Part shown: one piece after another, positions 1 to 7,253 of the stretch
How the letters are laid out: every line of letters starts with the position of its first letter
Numbering within the stretch: position 1 is the stretch's first letter
Source: Mycolicibacterium anyangense
GTDB taxonomy: Bacteria; Actinomycetota; Actinomycetes; Mycobacteriales; Mycobacteriaceae
Reading direction: 5' to 3'
Assembly: GCF_010731855.1 (NCBI RefSeq)
Contig: NZ_AP022620.1
Location: 930,001 to 994,000 of the forward strand
DNA length: 64,000 nucleotides
The notes under the pieces: generated by a model
Told to the model about the DNA's origin: nothing
Database searches by the model: none
Seen by the model: only the letters and a program-made list of their open reading frames with translations
Program-made: the position numbers and the translations under genes

Positions 1-436
1 CTTCGCGCTGGCGGTGACAAACCGGGCCGTCCTGGCGGTGTACCGGCCGATCCTGGAACCGCTCGGCCTGACCCATCCGCAGTACCTGGTCATGTTGGCC
101 CTCTGGGATCACGTCCGTGATCCGGTTGCGGCAGAGGACCTTTCTGTCAAAGAAATCGCCTCGGCCCTGCAGCTGGAATCGGCGACACTCTCGCCCATGC
201 TCAAACGGCTGGAGGCCATGGGACTGGTTCGGCGGCAACGCAGTGCCGTCGATGAGCGCGCCACCGTGATCACGCTGACCGACGAGGGCCGGGCCCTGCG
301 ACAGCGTGCGCTGGCCGTCCCGGCAGCAGTGGTCGAACGCCTGGGCGTGGATCTCGCCGAATTGGAGAACCTGCGCGATGTGCTGCACCGGATCAATGCG
401 GCGGCACTAGCCGCCGGCGCCCTTCCCGAGGTGTGA
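1..436 (+). CDS. MarR-family regulator, OhrR-like (5' end outside window)
   Basis: The reading frame is open from base 2, so the start lies upstream of the window. About 144 residues are visible. After FALAVTNRAV comes a helix with HPQYLVMLALWD, then a winged helix-turn-helix (KEIASALQLESATLSPMLKRL) and the wing DERATVITLTDEG. This layout is that of MarR proteins of the OhrR subgroup, which sense organic peroxides through a Cys just before a FALY/FALA-type motif. Base 1 would be the last base of that Cys codon if the residue is kept, but it cannot be seen here. No ohr peroxidase gene follows within the window, so the OhrR assignment is an inference. A general MarR role is safe. Confidence 0.85.
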   Translation, partial: FALAVTNRAVLAVYRPILEPLGLTHPQYLVMLALWDHVRDPVAAEDLSVKEIASALQLESATLSPMLKRLEAMGLVRRQRSAVDERATVITLTDEGRALRQRALAVPAAVVERLGVDLAELENLRDVLHRINAAALAAGALPEV

Positions 437-484
437 CATTCGACGGTTGCGCCGGCATGCCCGGCGGACAGAGATGGATGAACA

Positions 485-883
485 ATGTTGATGAGTGACA
501 AGTCATTTCAACGCCCGGATCCGGTGCGGTGGTTGTGGTACGCCTACGGGGGCACACTCGGGCCGCGCTATCAGCAGTGGGTGCTGCACGACGTGACCGC
601 ACGCAGTCGGTGGTGGCGACAGGCTGCCAGAACCCTGATGACCCTGCTGCCCCTGGCGGTGTGCGGTCTGCTGTTCACCAGACCCGCCTGGATTGCGGCG
701 ACGGCTGTTCTCGGCGGCGCCTGCATCGCGATGATCTATGCCGCGGCCTACATCGACCAGAGCGCCGAACATCGACTGCGCAAGCACGGGTATCCGCCGG
801 GCACGCTGGAGCGCGTTATGGCCGAGCGAGACCAGGTGACGGACGCACGGCGCCGACGCAGCTACGACGCCAGGTACCGGTAG
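485..883 (+). CDS. DUF5313-like small membrane protein
   Basis: A 132-residue protein; ATG codons at 485 and 491 are both possible starts. The N-terminus has [13 protein letters not shown], followed by [14 protein letters not shown]. These resemble the mycobacterial DUF5313 family as I remember it. Two hydrophobic helices follow (about residues 57–75 and 78–97), then a basic Arg-rich tail. That suggests a small inner-membrane protein with cytoplasmic ends. Function is unknown. It lies about 50 bp behind the MarR gene and about 130 bp before yebC, so it may be co-transcribed with the regulator. Confidence 0.75.
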   Translation: MLMSDKSFQRPDPVRWLWYAYGGTLGPRYQQWVLHDVTARSRWWRQAARTLMTLLPLAVCGLLFTRPAWIAATAVLGGACIAMIYAAAYIDQSAEHRLRKHGYPPGTLERVMAERDQVTDARRRRSYDARYR

Positions 884-964
884 CCGCCCAGATTTCCCGC
901 TGGCATACCTGCGCCCGGGGCCGGCGTGCCGGACGCGCCGCGGATGCCCAGGTGTGCGGGCCAG

Positions 965-970
965 TAGACT
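965..970 (+). promoter_or_regulatory. candidate -10 box (TAGACT) for yebC
   Basis: TAGACT fits the mycobacterial TANNNT -10 pattern and lies about 40 bp before the yebC ATG in the only sizeable gap of this segment. No convincing -35 is visible, which is usual for mycobacterial SigA promoters. Inference only. Confidence 0.35.
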
Positions 971-1011
971 CGTCGGGTTACGGCAGAACTCGAACTACGG
1001 AGAAGATCCCG

Positions 1012-1767
1012 ATGAGCGGCCATTCCAAGTGGGCCACCACCAAGCACAAGAAAGCCGTCATCGACGCCAAACGCGGCAAGATGTTCGCAAAGTTGATCAA
1101 GAACATCGAGGTCGCCGCCCGCGTCGGCGGAGGGGACCCGGCCGGCAATCCGACCCTCTATGACGCCATCCAGAAGGCGAAGAAGTCCTCGGTGCCCAAC
1201 GACAACATCGAGCGGGCTCGCAAACGCGGCGCCGGTGAAGAGGCCGGTGGCGCCGACTGGCAGAACATCACCTACGAGGGGTACGGACCCAACGGTGTCG
1301 CGGTGCTCATCGAGTGCCTGACCGATAACCGGAACCGCGCCGCAGGTGAGGTGCGGGTGGCGATGACCCGCAACGGCGGCAACATGGCCGACCCGGGCTC
1401 GGTGTCCTACCTGTTTTCCCGCAAGGGTGTGGTGACGCTGGAGAAGAACGGTCTGACCGAGGACGACGTCCTGCTGGCGGTCCTCGAGGCCGGGGCCGAG
1501 GAGGTCAATGACCTCGGTGACAGCTTCGAGATCATCTCCGAACCCACCGACCTGGTGGCCGTGCGCACTGCGCTGCAGGACGCCGGCATCGACTACGACT
1601 CGGCGGAGGCCAGCTTCCAGCCATCGGTGACCGTGCCCGTCGACCTCGAAGCCGCCCGCAAGGTGTTCAAGCTCGTCGATGCGCTCGAGGACAGCGACGA
1701 CGTTCAGGATGTCTACACCAACATCGACATCCCCGACGACGTCGCGGCCCAGCTCGAAGAGGACTGA
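1012..1767 (+). CDS. yebC: YebC/PmpR-family translation factor or regulator
   Basis: 251 residues beginning [14 protein letters not shown], the family hallmark, with [10 protein letters not shown] and [10 protein letters not shown] following. YebC-family proteins were long listed as DNA-binding regulators (PmpR). Some members are now known to help ribosomes through proline-rich stretches (TACO1/YebC), so either role is possible. The frame stays open upstream to base 529, but the conserved N-terminus fixes the start at 1012. Its position upstream of ruvCAB is conserved across bacteria. In M. tuberculosis the equivalent is Rv2603c. Here two extra membrane-protein genes sit between yebC and ruvC. 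Confidence 0.95.
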   Translation: MSGHSKWATTKHKKAVIDAKRGKMFAKLIKNIEVAARVGGGDPAGNPTLYDAIQKAKKSSVPNDNIERARKRGAGEEAGGADWQNITYEGYGPNGVAVLIECLTDNRNRAAGEVRVAMTRNGGNMADPGSVSYLFSRKGVVTLEKNGLTEDDVLLAVLEAGAEEVNDLGDSFEIISEPTDLVAVRTALQDAGIDYDSAEASFQPSVTVPVDLEAARKVFKLVDALEDSDDVQDVYTNIDIPDDVAAQLEED

Positions 1768-1775
1768 CGACTGCG

Positions 1776-2108
1776 ATGCCCGCGGTCCGCGATGCCACCA
1801 ACACCCGGTGGACGGTTCGTCGCGTCTGGTGGCCGTTCGGCACGTGGTTGCTCGAGTTGCCCGAATGGGGCGGACTGTTCGCGCTGGGCATGCTGCTGAC
1901 CCTGCCCCTGGTCGTGGTCTGGCCGTTCTGGGTGCTCGCCCGATTTCTCGGCGCGCCGTGGACCATCGTGGTCAAACGCAAGGGTGACGAGATCCACCGG
2001 GAGAAGGTCACGGGCTGGACGGCGTCGAGGGAGCGGATGGCCGACATGATGGCCGAGGCGCGCCGGCACGGCAGCCCTGAAGCGGAGTCCGGTGCCGTCG
2101 TCTACTGA
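1776..2108 (+). CDS. small membrane protein of unknown function
   Basis: 110 residues starting 8 bases after the yebC stop. A Trp-rich N-terminal part (RVWWPFGTWLLELPEW) leads into a long hydrophobic stretch at about residues 32–55, probably one or two membrane helices. A charged cytoplasmic tail follows with VVKRKGDEIHREKV, which looks like a small beta-rich element. I do not recognise a named family. The tight spacing to yebC and the overlap with the next gene suggest one transcript. Confidence 0.7.
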   Translation: MPAVRDATNTRWTVRRVWWPFGTWLLELPEWGGLFALGMLLTLPLVVVWPFWVLARFLGAPWTIVVKRKGDEIHREKVTGWTASRERMADMMAEARRHGSPEAESGAVVY

Positions 2109-3312
2109 CGGTGTGCGGTCCGAGCGGCTGCTGCTGGCCAGTCTGTCCGCCACCATGGGGCTCCAGTTCCTCGGGGCCACCGCGATCCTGCCGATCCTTC
2201 CGTTGTTCCTCGTCCACCAGCAGGTGTCGGTCGGCACTGTCGGCATCGTCATGGGCGCCTACTTCGCCGGGGCCGTGGTGTCGCAGTATCCGAGCGGGTG
2301 GTCGGCCGACCGGTGGGGTCACCGCCCCGTGATCGTCGTCGGCCTGCTGCTCTACGGGGCCGCCAGCGTGGCATTCGTTCTGGTGGATGCTGGCGCGACT
2401 TATGCGGTACTGCGCGGGTTGCAGGGCGTCGGGTCCGGCGCGGTGCGCGTGGCGGCGCTGAGCATGGTGGGTCGCTGTATCGCCCCGGACCGGCGCGGCG
2501 TGGGGTTCGCCTGGCTGTACTCCAGCGAACTGGCCGGCATGGCGATCGGTCCGGTGGTGGGCAGCCTTGTGCCCGAGCGACACGTCGGCGCCATGTTCAT
2601 CGGGACCGCGGTGTGTTCGGTACTGGCCTGTCTGCCGATGGTGTCCACCAGGGTCGTCGACCACGAAAGTGACTCGGGGTCAGCGAGTTCGGTGACGGTC
2701 GCGGATCTGCTGCGCCGCCGCGGACTGCAGGGTTCGATGCTGGCCGGGGCGGCCGGCGGACTGTGCGCGGGAGTGTACGAGGCGTGCTGGTCGCTGCTGT
2801 TGCAGAGCAAGGGAGCCTCCAACTTCCAGATCGGATTGTCCTTCGCCGCCTACGCCGTCCCGTTCATCGTTGTCGCGCCGTTCTCGGGCCGCCTGGTCGA
2901 TCGGTACGACCAACGGGTGTTGGCTCTGGCGGCCCTGGTGCTGTCGGCGGCCTTTTTGACGATCTACCCGTTCCTCGACAGCCCGGTGTTGCTGATGGCA
3001 CTCGGAGCGTTCGAGGCCGCCGGTTTCACGGTGGCCTATCCGGCCGCGTTGTCCCTACTGTCCCGCAGCGTCCCGGCCGACCTTTCCGGCCAGGCGCAAT
3101 CCTTGTTCGGCGTCAGCGAGATGACGGCCATCTCGGTGGGGGCAGGCGTGGCCGGGGCGCTGTTCGCCCACTCCGTCTGGCTGCCGTTCGCGGTCACTTC
3201 CGGCGTAGTGCTGATCGTGCTGGCCGTCGCGGCGCTGACCTGGCGGGGCGTGCCGGGCCGCTCCGACGGCAGTTCGGACCCGGCGCTGACCGCAGTCGCA
3301 CTCGAACGCTGA
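2092..3312 (+). CDS. MFS transporter, drug-efflux-like
   Basis: 406 residues with about 12 hydrophobic segments. The conserved loop between helices 2 and 3 reads YPSGWSADRWGHRPV, a version of the MFS GxxxDRxGRR motif. A matching loop FSGRLVDRYDQRV opens the second half, as expected from the two-fold MFS repeat. Such proteins export or import small molecules using the proton gradient; the substrate cannot be told. GTG at 2092 overlaps the preceding gene by 17 bases, and GTG at 2113 is an alternative start. The gene lies between yebC and ruvC, so it is an insertion relative to the usual arrangement. Confidence 0.85.
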   Translation: MPSSTDGVRSERLLLASLSATMGLQFLGATAILPILPLFLVHQQVSVGTVGIVMGAYFAGAVVSQYPSGWSADRWGHRPVIVVGLLLYGAASVAFVLVDAGATYAVLRGLQGVGSGAVRVAALSMVGRCIAPDRRGVGFAWLYSSELAGMAIGPVVGSLVPERHVGAMFIGTAVCSVLACLPMVSTRVVDHESDSGSASSVTVADLLRRRGLQGSMLAGAAGGLCAGVYEACWSLLLQSKGASNFQIGLSFAAYAVPFIVVAPFSGRLVDRYDQRVLALAALVLSAAFLTIYPFLDSPVLLMALGAFEAAGFTVAYPAALSLLSRSVPADLSGQAQSLFGVSEMTAISVGAGVAGALFAHSVWLPFAVTSGVVLIVLAVAALTWRGVPGRSDGSSDPALTAVALER

Positions 3313-3333
3313 GGGGCATGTCGCTACCAGGCG

Positions 3334-3356
3334 GCGTCGGTCGCAACCGCTAAGGT
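3334..3356 (+). promoter_or_regulatory. RecA-NDp-like promoter of ruvCAB (GCGTCGGTC-N8-TAAGGT)
   Basis: The -10 box TAAGGT (3351–3356) fits TANNNT. Exactly 8 bases upstream is GCGTCGGTC, which matches the mycobacterial LexA-independent DNA-damage motif TTGTCRGTG at 6 of 9 positions, with the correct N8 spacing. That motif is used by the PafBC activator. The -10 lies immediately before the SOS box. The -35-side match is imperfect, so the PafBC assignment is an inference. Confidence 0.45.
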
Positions 3357-3357
3357 A

Positions 3358-3373
3358 TCGAACAGCTGTTCGT
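3358..3373 (+). promoter_or_regulatory. LexA (SOS) box upstream of ruvC
   Basis: TCGAACAGCTGTTCGT matches the mycobacterial LexA box TCGAAC-N4-GTTCGA at 11 of 12 fixed positions; only the last base differs. It sits 17 bp before the ruvC GTG and directly downstream of a TANNNT -10, a good place to block transcription start. ruvC is an established LexA-regulated gene in M. tuberculosis. Confidence 0.85.
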
Positions 3374-3389
3374 AGGCGAAAGGCGATCC

Positions 3390-3944
3390 GTGCGGGTAAT
3401 GGGTGTCGACCCAGGGCTGACGCGCTGCGGGCTCTCGGTGATCGAGGGGCGCGGCGGCAGACAGGTGATCGCCCTGGACGTCGACGTGGTGCGCACCCCG
3501 GCCGACCAGCCGCTGCAACGGCGGCTGTTGACCATCAGCGACACCGTCGAGCACTGGATGGACACCCATCATCCCGACGTGATCGCCATCGAGCGGGTGT
3601 TCGCCAACCAGAACGCGAACACCGCAATGGGGACCGCCCAGGCCGGTGGGGTGATCGCGCTCGCCGCCGCGCGCCGGGACATCGACGTCCACTTCCACAC
3701 TCCCAGTGAGGTCAAAGCCGCTGTCACCGGGAACGGCCGGGCCGACAAGGCCCAGGTCACCACGATGGTCACCCGGATCCTGCAGTTGCAGCAGAAACCC
3801 ACTCCCGCCGACGCCGCCGACGCGCTGGCGCTGGCGATCTGTCACTGCTGGCGGGCTCCGATGATCGCCCGGATGGCCAAGGCTGAGGCCATGGCTGCCG
3901 AACAGAAACGTGCCTATGCGGCCCGGCTGAAGGCGGCCAGGTGA
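3390..3944 (+). CDS. ruvC: Holliday junction resolvase RuvC
   Basis: 184 residues. RuvC is the endonuclease that cuts four-way DNA junctions after branch migration by RuvAB. The four catalytic acids are present at the family positions: D7 ([11 protein letters not shown]), E68 (VIAIERVF), D141 and D144 (PADAADALA). The GTG start at 3390 gives MRVMGVDPG, which preserves D7. The stop overlaps the ruvA start by 4 bases (GTGA), indicating translational coupling. A LexA box and a TANNNT promoter lie just upstream, so the operon should be induced by DNA damage. Confidence 0.97.
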   Translation: MRVMGVDPGLTRCGLSVIEGRGGRQVIALDVDVVRTPADQPLQRRLLTISDTVEHWMDTHHPDVIAIERVFANQNANTAMGTAQAGGVIALAAARRDIDVHFHTPSEVKAAVTGNGRADKAQVTTMVTRILQLQQKPTPADAADALALAICHCWRAPMIARMAKAEAMAAEQKRAYAARLKAAR

Positions 3945-4534
3945 TCGCCTCGGTCCGCGGTGAGGTCATCGACATCGCCCTCGACCATGCCGTGATCGAA
4001 GCGGCAGGCGTGGGCTACAAAGTGATGGCCACCCCGTCAACCCTCGCCACCCTGCGGCGCGGCAGCGAGAGCCGGCTGATCACCGCGATGATCGTCCGCG
4101 AGGACTCCCAGACCCTGTACGGATTCGCCGACGCCGATGCGCGCGATCTGTTCCTGACCCTGCTCGGGGTGTCGGGGGTGGGCCCGAAGATCGCCCTGGC
4201 CACCCTGGCGGTCTATGACGCGAACGCGTTGCGCCAGGCGCTGGCCGACGGTGACGTCACCGCGCTGACCCGGGTGCCCGGGATCGGCAAGCGCGGCGCC
4301 GAGCGGATGGTCCTCGAACTGCGTGACAAGATCGGGCCGGTGACCGGTTCGACGGGGGTGGCCAGTGCAGTCGGGCATGCGGTGCGCGGCCCTGTGGTGG
4401 AAGCCCTTGTCGGACTTGGCTTTGCGGTCAAACAAGCCGAGGAGGCCTGTGACAAGGTGCTCGCCGGTGATCCGGAGGCCACCACGTCCAACGCCCTGCG
4501 CGCCGCGCTGTCGCTGCTCGGGAAGACCAAGTGA
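3941..4534 (+). CDS. ruvA: Holliday junction DNA helicase subunit RuvA
   Basis: 197 residues. RuvA tetramers bind the junction and load the RuvB motor. The N-terminal OB-fold domain carries [13 protein letters not shown]. Two helix-hairpin-helix motifs follow ([13 protein letters not shown] and [14 protein letters not shown]), and the C-terminal domain III ([16 protein letters not shown]) contacts RuvB. The length is normal. It begins at GTG inside the ruvC stop and overlaps ruvB by 4 bases, so the three genes form one coupled operon. Confidence 0.97.
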   Translation: MIASVRGEVIDIALDHAVIEAAGVGYKVMATPSTLATLRRGSESRLITAMIVREDSQTLYGFADADARDLFLTLLGVSGVGPKIALATLAVYDANALRQALADGDVTALTRVPGIGKRGAERMVLELRDKIGPVTGSTGVASAVGHAVRGPVVEALVGLGFAVKQAEEACDKVLAGDPEATTSNALRAALSLLGKTK

Positions 4535-5598
4535 GCCGGTTCGAGGGCGAGGGCGACGCCGAGGACTTCGAGCGTGACGTCTCACCGATGCTCAGCGTCG
4601 GTGAAGGCGATATCGACGCCAGTCTGCGGCCGAGGTCTCTGCGTGAGTTCATCGGCCAGCCCCGGGTGCGTGAGCAGTTGCAACTGGTACTCGAGGGTGC
4701 CAAGAACCGCGGCGGCACACCGGATCACATCCTGCTGTCCGGTCCGCCTGGTCTGGGCAAGACATCGCTGGCGATGATCATCGCCGCCGAGCTGGGCTCT
4801 TCGCTGCGGGTCACCTCGGGCCCGGCGCTGGAGCGGGCCGGCGATCTGGCGGCGATGCTGTCCAATCTCGTCGAGCACGACGTGTTGTTCATCGACGAGA
4901 TCCACCGCATCGCGCGGCCCGCCGAGGAGATGCTCTACCTGGCGATGGAGGATTTCCGGGTCGACGTGGTGGTGGGCAAAGGCCCTGGGGCGACCTCGAT
5001 TCCGTTGGAGGTGGCGCCGTTCACCCTGGTCGGGGCAACCACCCGCTCGGGCGCGTTGACCGGCCCGCTGCGCGACCGGTTCGGGTTCACCGCGCACATG
5101 GATTTTTACGAGCCCCCCGAACTCGAACGCGTGCTGGGCCGCTCCGCCGGCATCCTGGGCATTGAGCTGGGAGCCGAGGCCGGTGCCGAGATCGCCCGCC
5201 GATCGCGCGGCACGCCACGCATCGCCAACCGGCTGCTGCGCCGGGTGCGGGACTACGCCGAAGTTCGGGCCGACGGCGTCATCACCCGCGATATCGCCAA
5301 AGCCGCACTGGCGGTCTACGACGTCGACGAACTCGGGTTGGACCGGCTGGACCGGGCCGTGCTCACCGCGCTGACCAAGAGTTTCGGTGGGGGACCGGTG
5401 GGAGTGTCGACATTGGCGGTGGCGGTTGGCGAGGAAGCCACCACGGTCGAGGAGGTCTGTGAGCCGTTCCTGGTGCGCGCGGGCATGATCGCGCGAACAC
5501 CCCGCGGCCGGGTCGCCACGCCACTAGCCTGGACACACCTCGGAATGGTGCCACCGCCGCGTGCCAGCGGGCTCGGGCAACCCGGCCTGTTCGAGTGA
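4531..5598 (+). CDS. ruvB: Holliday junction branch-migration ATPase RuvB
   Basis: 355 residues. RuvB is the AAA+ ring motor that pulls DNA through the RuvA-bound junction. Walker A is GPPGLGKTS (about 71–79) and Walker B is LFIDEIHR (about 119–126). Sensor 1 GATTRSG and the C-terminal winged-helix domain ([29 protein letters not shown]) are also present. The GTG start overlaps ruvA. The extreme C-terminus ends QPGLFE; QPGLF loosely fits the QxxLF pattern of sliding-clamp-binding peptides (see findings). Confidence 0.97.
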   Translation: MSRFEGEGDAEDFERDVSPMLSVGEGDIDASLRPRSLREFIGQPRVREQLQLVLEGAKNRGGTPDHILLSGPPGLGKTSLAMIIAAELGSSLRVTSGPALERAGDLAAMLSNLVEHDVLFIDEIHRIARPAEEMLYLAMEDFRVDVVVGKGPGATSIPLEVAPFTLVGATTRSGALTGPLRDRFGFTAHMDFYEPPELERVLGRSAGILGIELGAEAGAEIARRSRGTPRIANRLLRRVRDYAEVRADGVITRDIAKAALAVYDVDELGLDRLDRAVLTALTKSFGGGPVGVSTLAVAVGEEATTVEEVCEPFLVRAGMIARTPRGRVATPLAWTHLGMVPPPRASGLGQPGLFE

Positions 5599-5624
5599 CC
5601 ACGGCCCTGACGAACGGACCCCAT

Positions 5625-6008
5625 ATGACTGCTGCCGCACTGGTTTTCGCCGCGCTTGCCGCACTGCTGCACGTCTACATCTTCGTCATGGAGTCACTGA
5701 CCTGGACCTCTCCGCGCACCAGGAAGGTGTTCGGCACCACTGCCGAAGAAGCCGAGACCACCAAGTTGCTGGCCTTCAATCAGGGCTTCTACAACCTGTT
5801 CCTGGCTATCGTCGCCGGCGTCGGAATCGTGTCAATCGTCATGGGACATAGAGGCATCGGTGCGGCACTGGTGTTCGCGGGAGTGGGTTCGATGCTCGCC
5901 GCAGCGGTGGTGCTGCTTGCCGCGTCACCGGACAAGGCCCGCGCGGCGATCACCCAGGGTACGTTCCCGTTGATCGCCGTCGTGCTGCTGGCCGTCGCAG
6001 TGCTGTAA
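5625..6008 (+). CDS. DUF1304 family membrane protein
   Basis: 127 residues from ATG 5625. A GTG at 5595 overlapping the ruvB stop would add ten residues, but the conserved hydrophobic N-terminus (AALLHVYIFVMESL) starts right after 5625. Four hydrophobic helices are visible. The loop FNQGFYNLFLAI is typical of DUF1304 proteins, small four-helix membrane proteins of unknown function. The gene probably reads through from ruvB, though a DNA-repair role is not implied. It ends 3 bases before the convergent diguanylate cyclase gene. Confidence 0.8.
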   Translation: MTAAALVFAALAALLHVYIFVMESLTWTSPRTRKVFGTTAEEAETTKLLAFNQGFYNLFLAIVAGVGIVSIVMGHRGIGAALVFAGVGSMLAAAVVLLAASPDKARAAITQGTFPLIAVVLLAVAVL

Positions 6009-6011
6009 ACC

Positions 6012-7151
6012 TCAGCCGGTCAGCGGGCTCAGGGTGGGCCGATGCCGCACCTGGTCGCCGCCGGCGCGCTTGGCCTCGTACATCGCCGCGTCCGCTTCCT
6101 CCACCAGATGGCGGATCACCTGCTGGGCGGCACCCCGGTCGGCGTCGGTGAGCATCAGCGAGGCCACTCCGAGGCTCGCGGTCACCCCACCGGAGGTGGA
6201 GGCCACTGCGGTGCGCAGCCGTTCGGCGCGTGCGGCCGGTTCCTCAGGAGCGGTGAGTTCGGCGACCAGGAACTCCTCACCGCCAAGCCGGGCGACGACG
6301 GCGTTCATGGCGCTGGCCCGTCGTAGGTTGTCGGCGACGGCGATCAGCACGGCGTCGCCGAACGCGTGACCGTGCCGATCGTTGATCTGTTTGAAGCCAT
6401 CCAGGTCGATCAACGTCACCGCCAGCCACTGCGGGGCGGGGCCACCCGTGCCGGCGATCAACTGGGCCACCGAGCGGTCATAGCCGCGTCGGTTGCGCAG
6501 GCCGGTCAGCGGATCGGTGTGAGACATCAACGCATCGAACGTCATGAGCTGCAGCAGCACCTGGGCGGCGAACGGCACCGCCAGCACGGCGACGGAAACG
6601 CCGACGAAATGTCCTAGAGCCAAGGCGATATCACCGTCGACAGCGACCCGCACCGCCGCCAGGATCGTCGTCAGACCAGCGTTGGCCAGGGTGACCGCCA
6701 ATAGCCGGCTGGAATGGAACAACGCCACATATCCGGCGAGTGGCGCGAAGGTGGTACAGGCCAGCAGACCCGTCACCGGGCTTCCGGCGATCAGGCAGCT
6801 CGTCGTGACGCAGGCATTCGAGCCGATTGCGAACAGTGCTGACTGTCGCTGGCTCGGCCACCGTGCCAGCCAGAGGACCGCCCCGGCTGCGCACAGCACG
6901 GAGATCGAGATCGCTCCCGCGATCTCCACCCGACCGTGCGGGCCCGATGGGCTCCACAACATCACAATCGGCACGATCCCGAGGAAGGCGACGGTGGACG
7001 CTGCCATGACCCGCGCGAAGCCCTGGAGCTGGCGGGACTCGAGATACTCGGAGAACCAGTTGTACTGATCTGGCTGAGCCCACCACTGTCGAATCGAGGC
7101 GGTCACGCCCAGGTCTCTGTGCATCTGCTCCCCGAACCGGCCCCAACCCAC
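6012..7151 (-). CDS. membrane-bound diguanylate cyclase (GGDEF)
   Basis: 379 residues from GTG 7151; ATG at 7124 would remove nine. The N-terminal half has about six membrane helices (about residues 45–205) and serves as the membrane sensor part. The C-terminal GGDEF domain starts at DPLTGLRNRRG (about 213–223) and has LIDLDGFKQINDRHGH and GGEEF at 290–294, an active form of the signature. The enzyme makes cyclic di-GMP from two GTP. No RxxD feedback site is seen at the usual place before GGEEF. A GAF-EAL protein at 40661 could be the opposing activity. Confidence 0.9.
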   Translation of the reverse strand: MGWGRFGEQMHRDLGVTASIRQWWAQPDQYNWFSEYLESRQLQGFARVMAASTVAFLGIVPIVMLWSPSGPHGRVEIAGAISISVLCAAGAVLWLARWPSQRQSALFAIGSNACVTTSCLIAGSPVTGLLACTTFAPLAGYVALFHSSRLLAVTLANAGLTTILAAVRVAVDGDIALALGHFVGVSVAVLAVPFAAQVLLQLMTFDALMSHTDPLTGLRNRRGYDRSVAQLIAGTGGPAPQWLAVTLIDLDGFKQINDRHGHAFGDAVLIAVADNLRRASAMNAVVARLGGEEFLVAELTAPEEPAARAERLRTAVASTSGGVTASLGVASLMLTDADRGAAQQVIRHLVEEADAAMYEAKRAGGDQVRHRPTLSPLTG

Positions 7152-7191
7152 CCCAAGGGTTGACCGCCCCGACGAATACTACTGTGTGCAA

Positions 7192-7244
7192 CGACATCGT
7201 CACCAAGGTTGTCGATCCTCGATCGCAACCTGGTGACGATGTCG
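7192..7244 (-). terminator. long hairpin just after the carboxylic acid reductase stop
   Basis: Arms 7192–7217 and 7221–7244 pair over about 24 bp with two single-base bulges and a CTC loop. The hairpin begins 9 bases after the reductase stop codon (minus strand) and precedes the diguanylate cyclase gene on the same strand. No T-run follows, which is common for actinobacterial terminators. A regulatory RNA structure is the alternative. Confidence 0.6.
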
Positions 7245-7253
7245 TGCAGCGGA

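Noticed and set aside
529..1011. Upstream in-frame extension of yebC
   Set aside because: The conserved YebC N-terminus MSGHSKW begins at 1012, and the extension overlaps the DUF5313-like gene in another frame.
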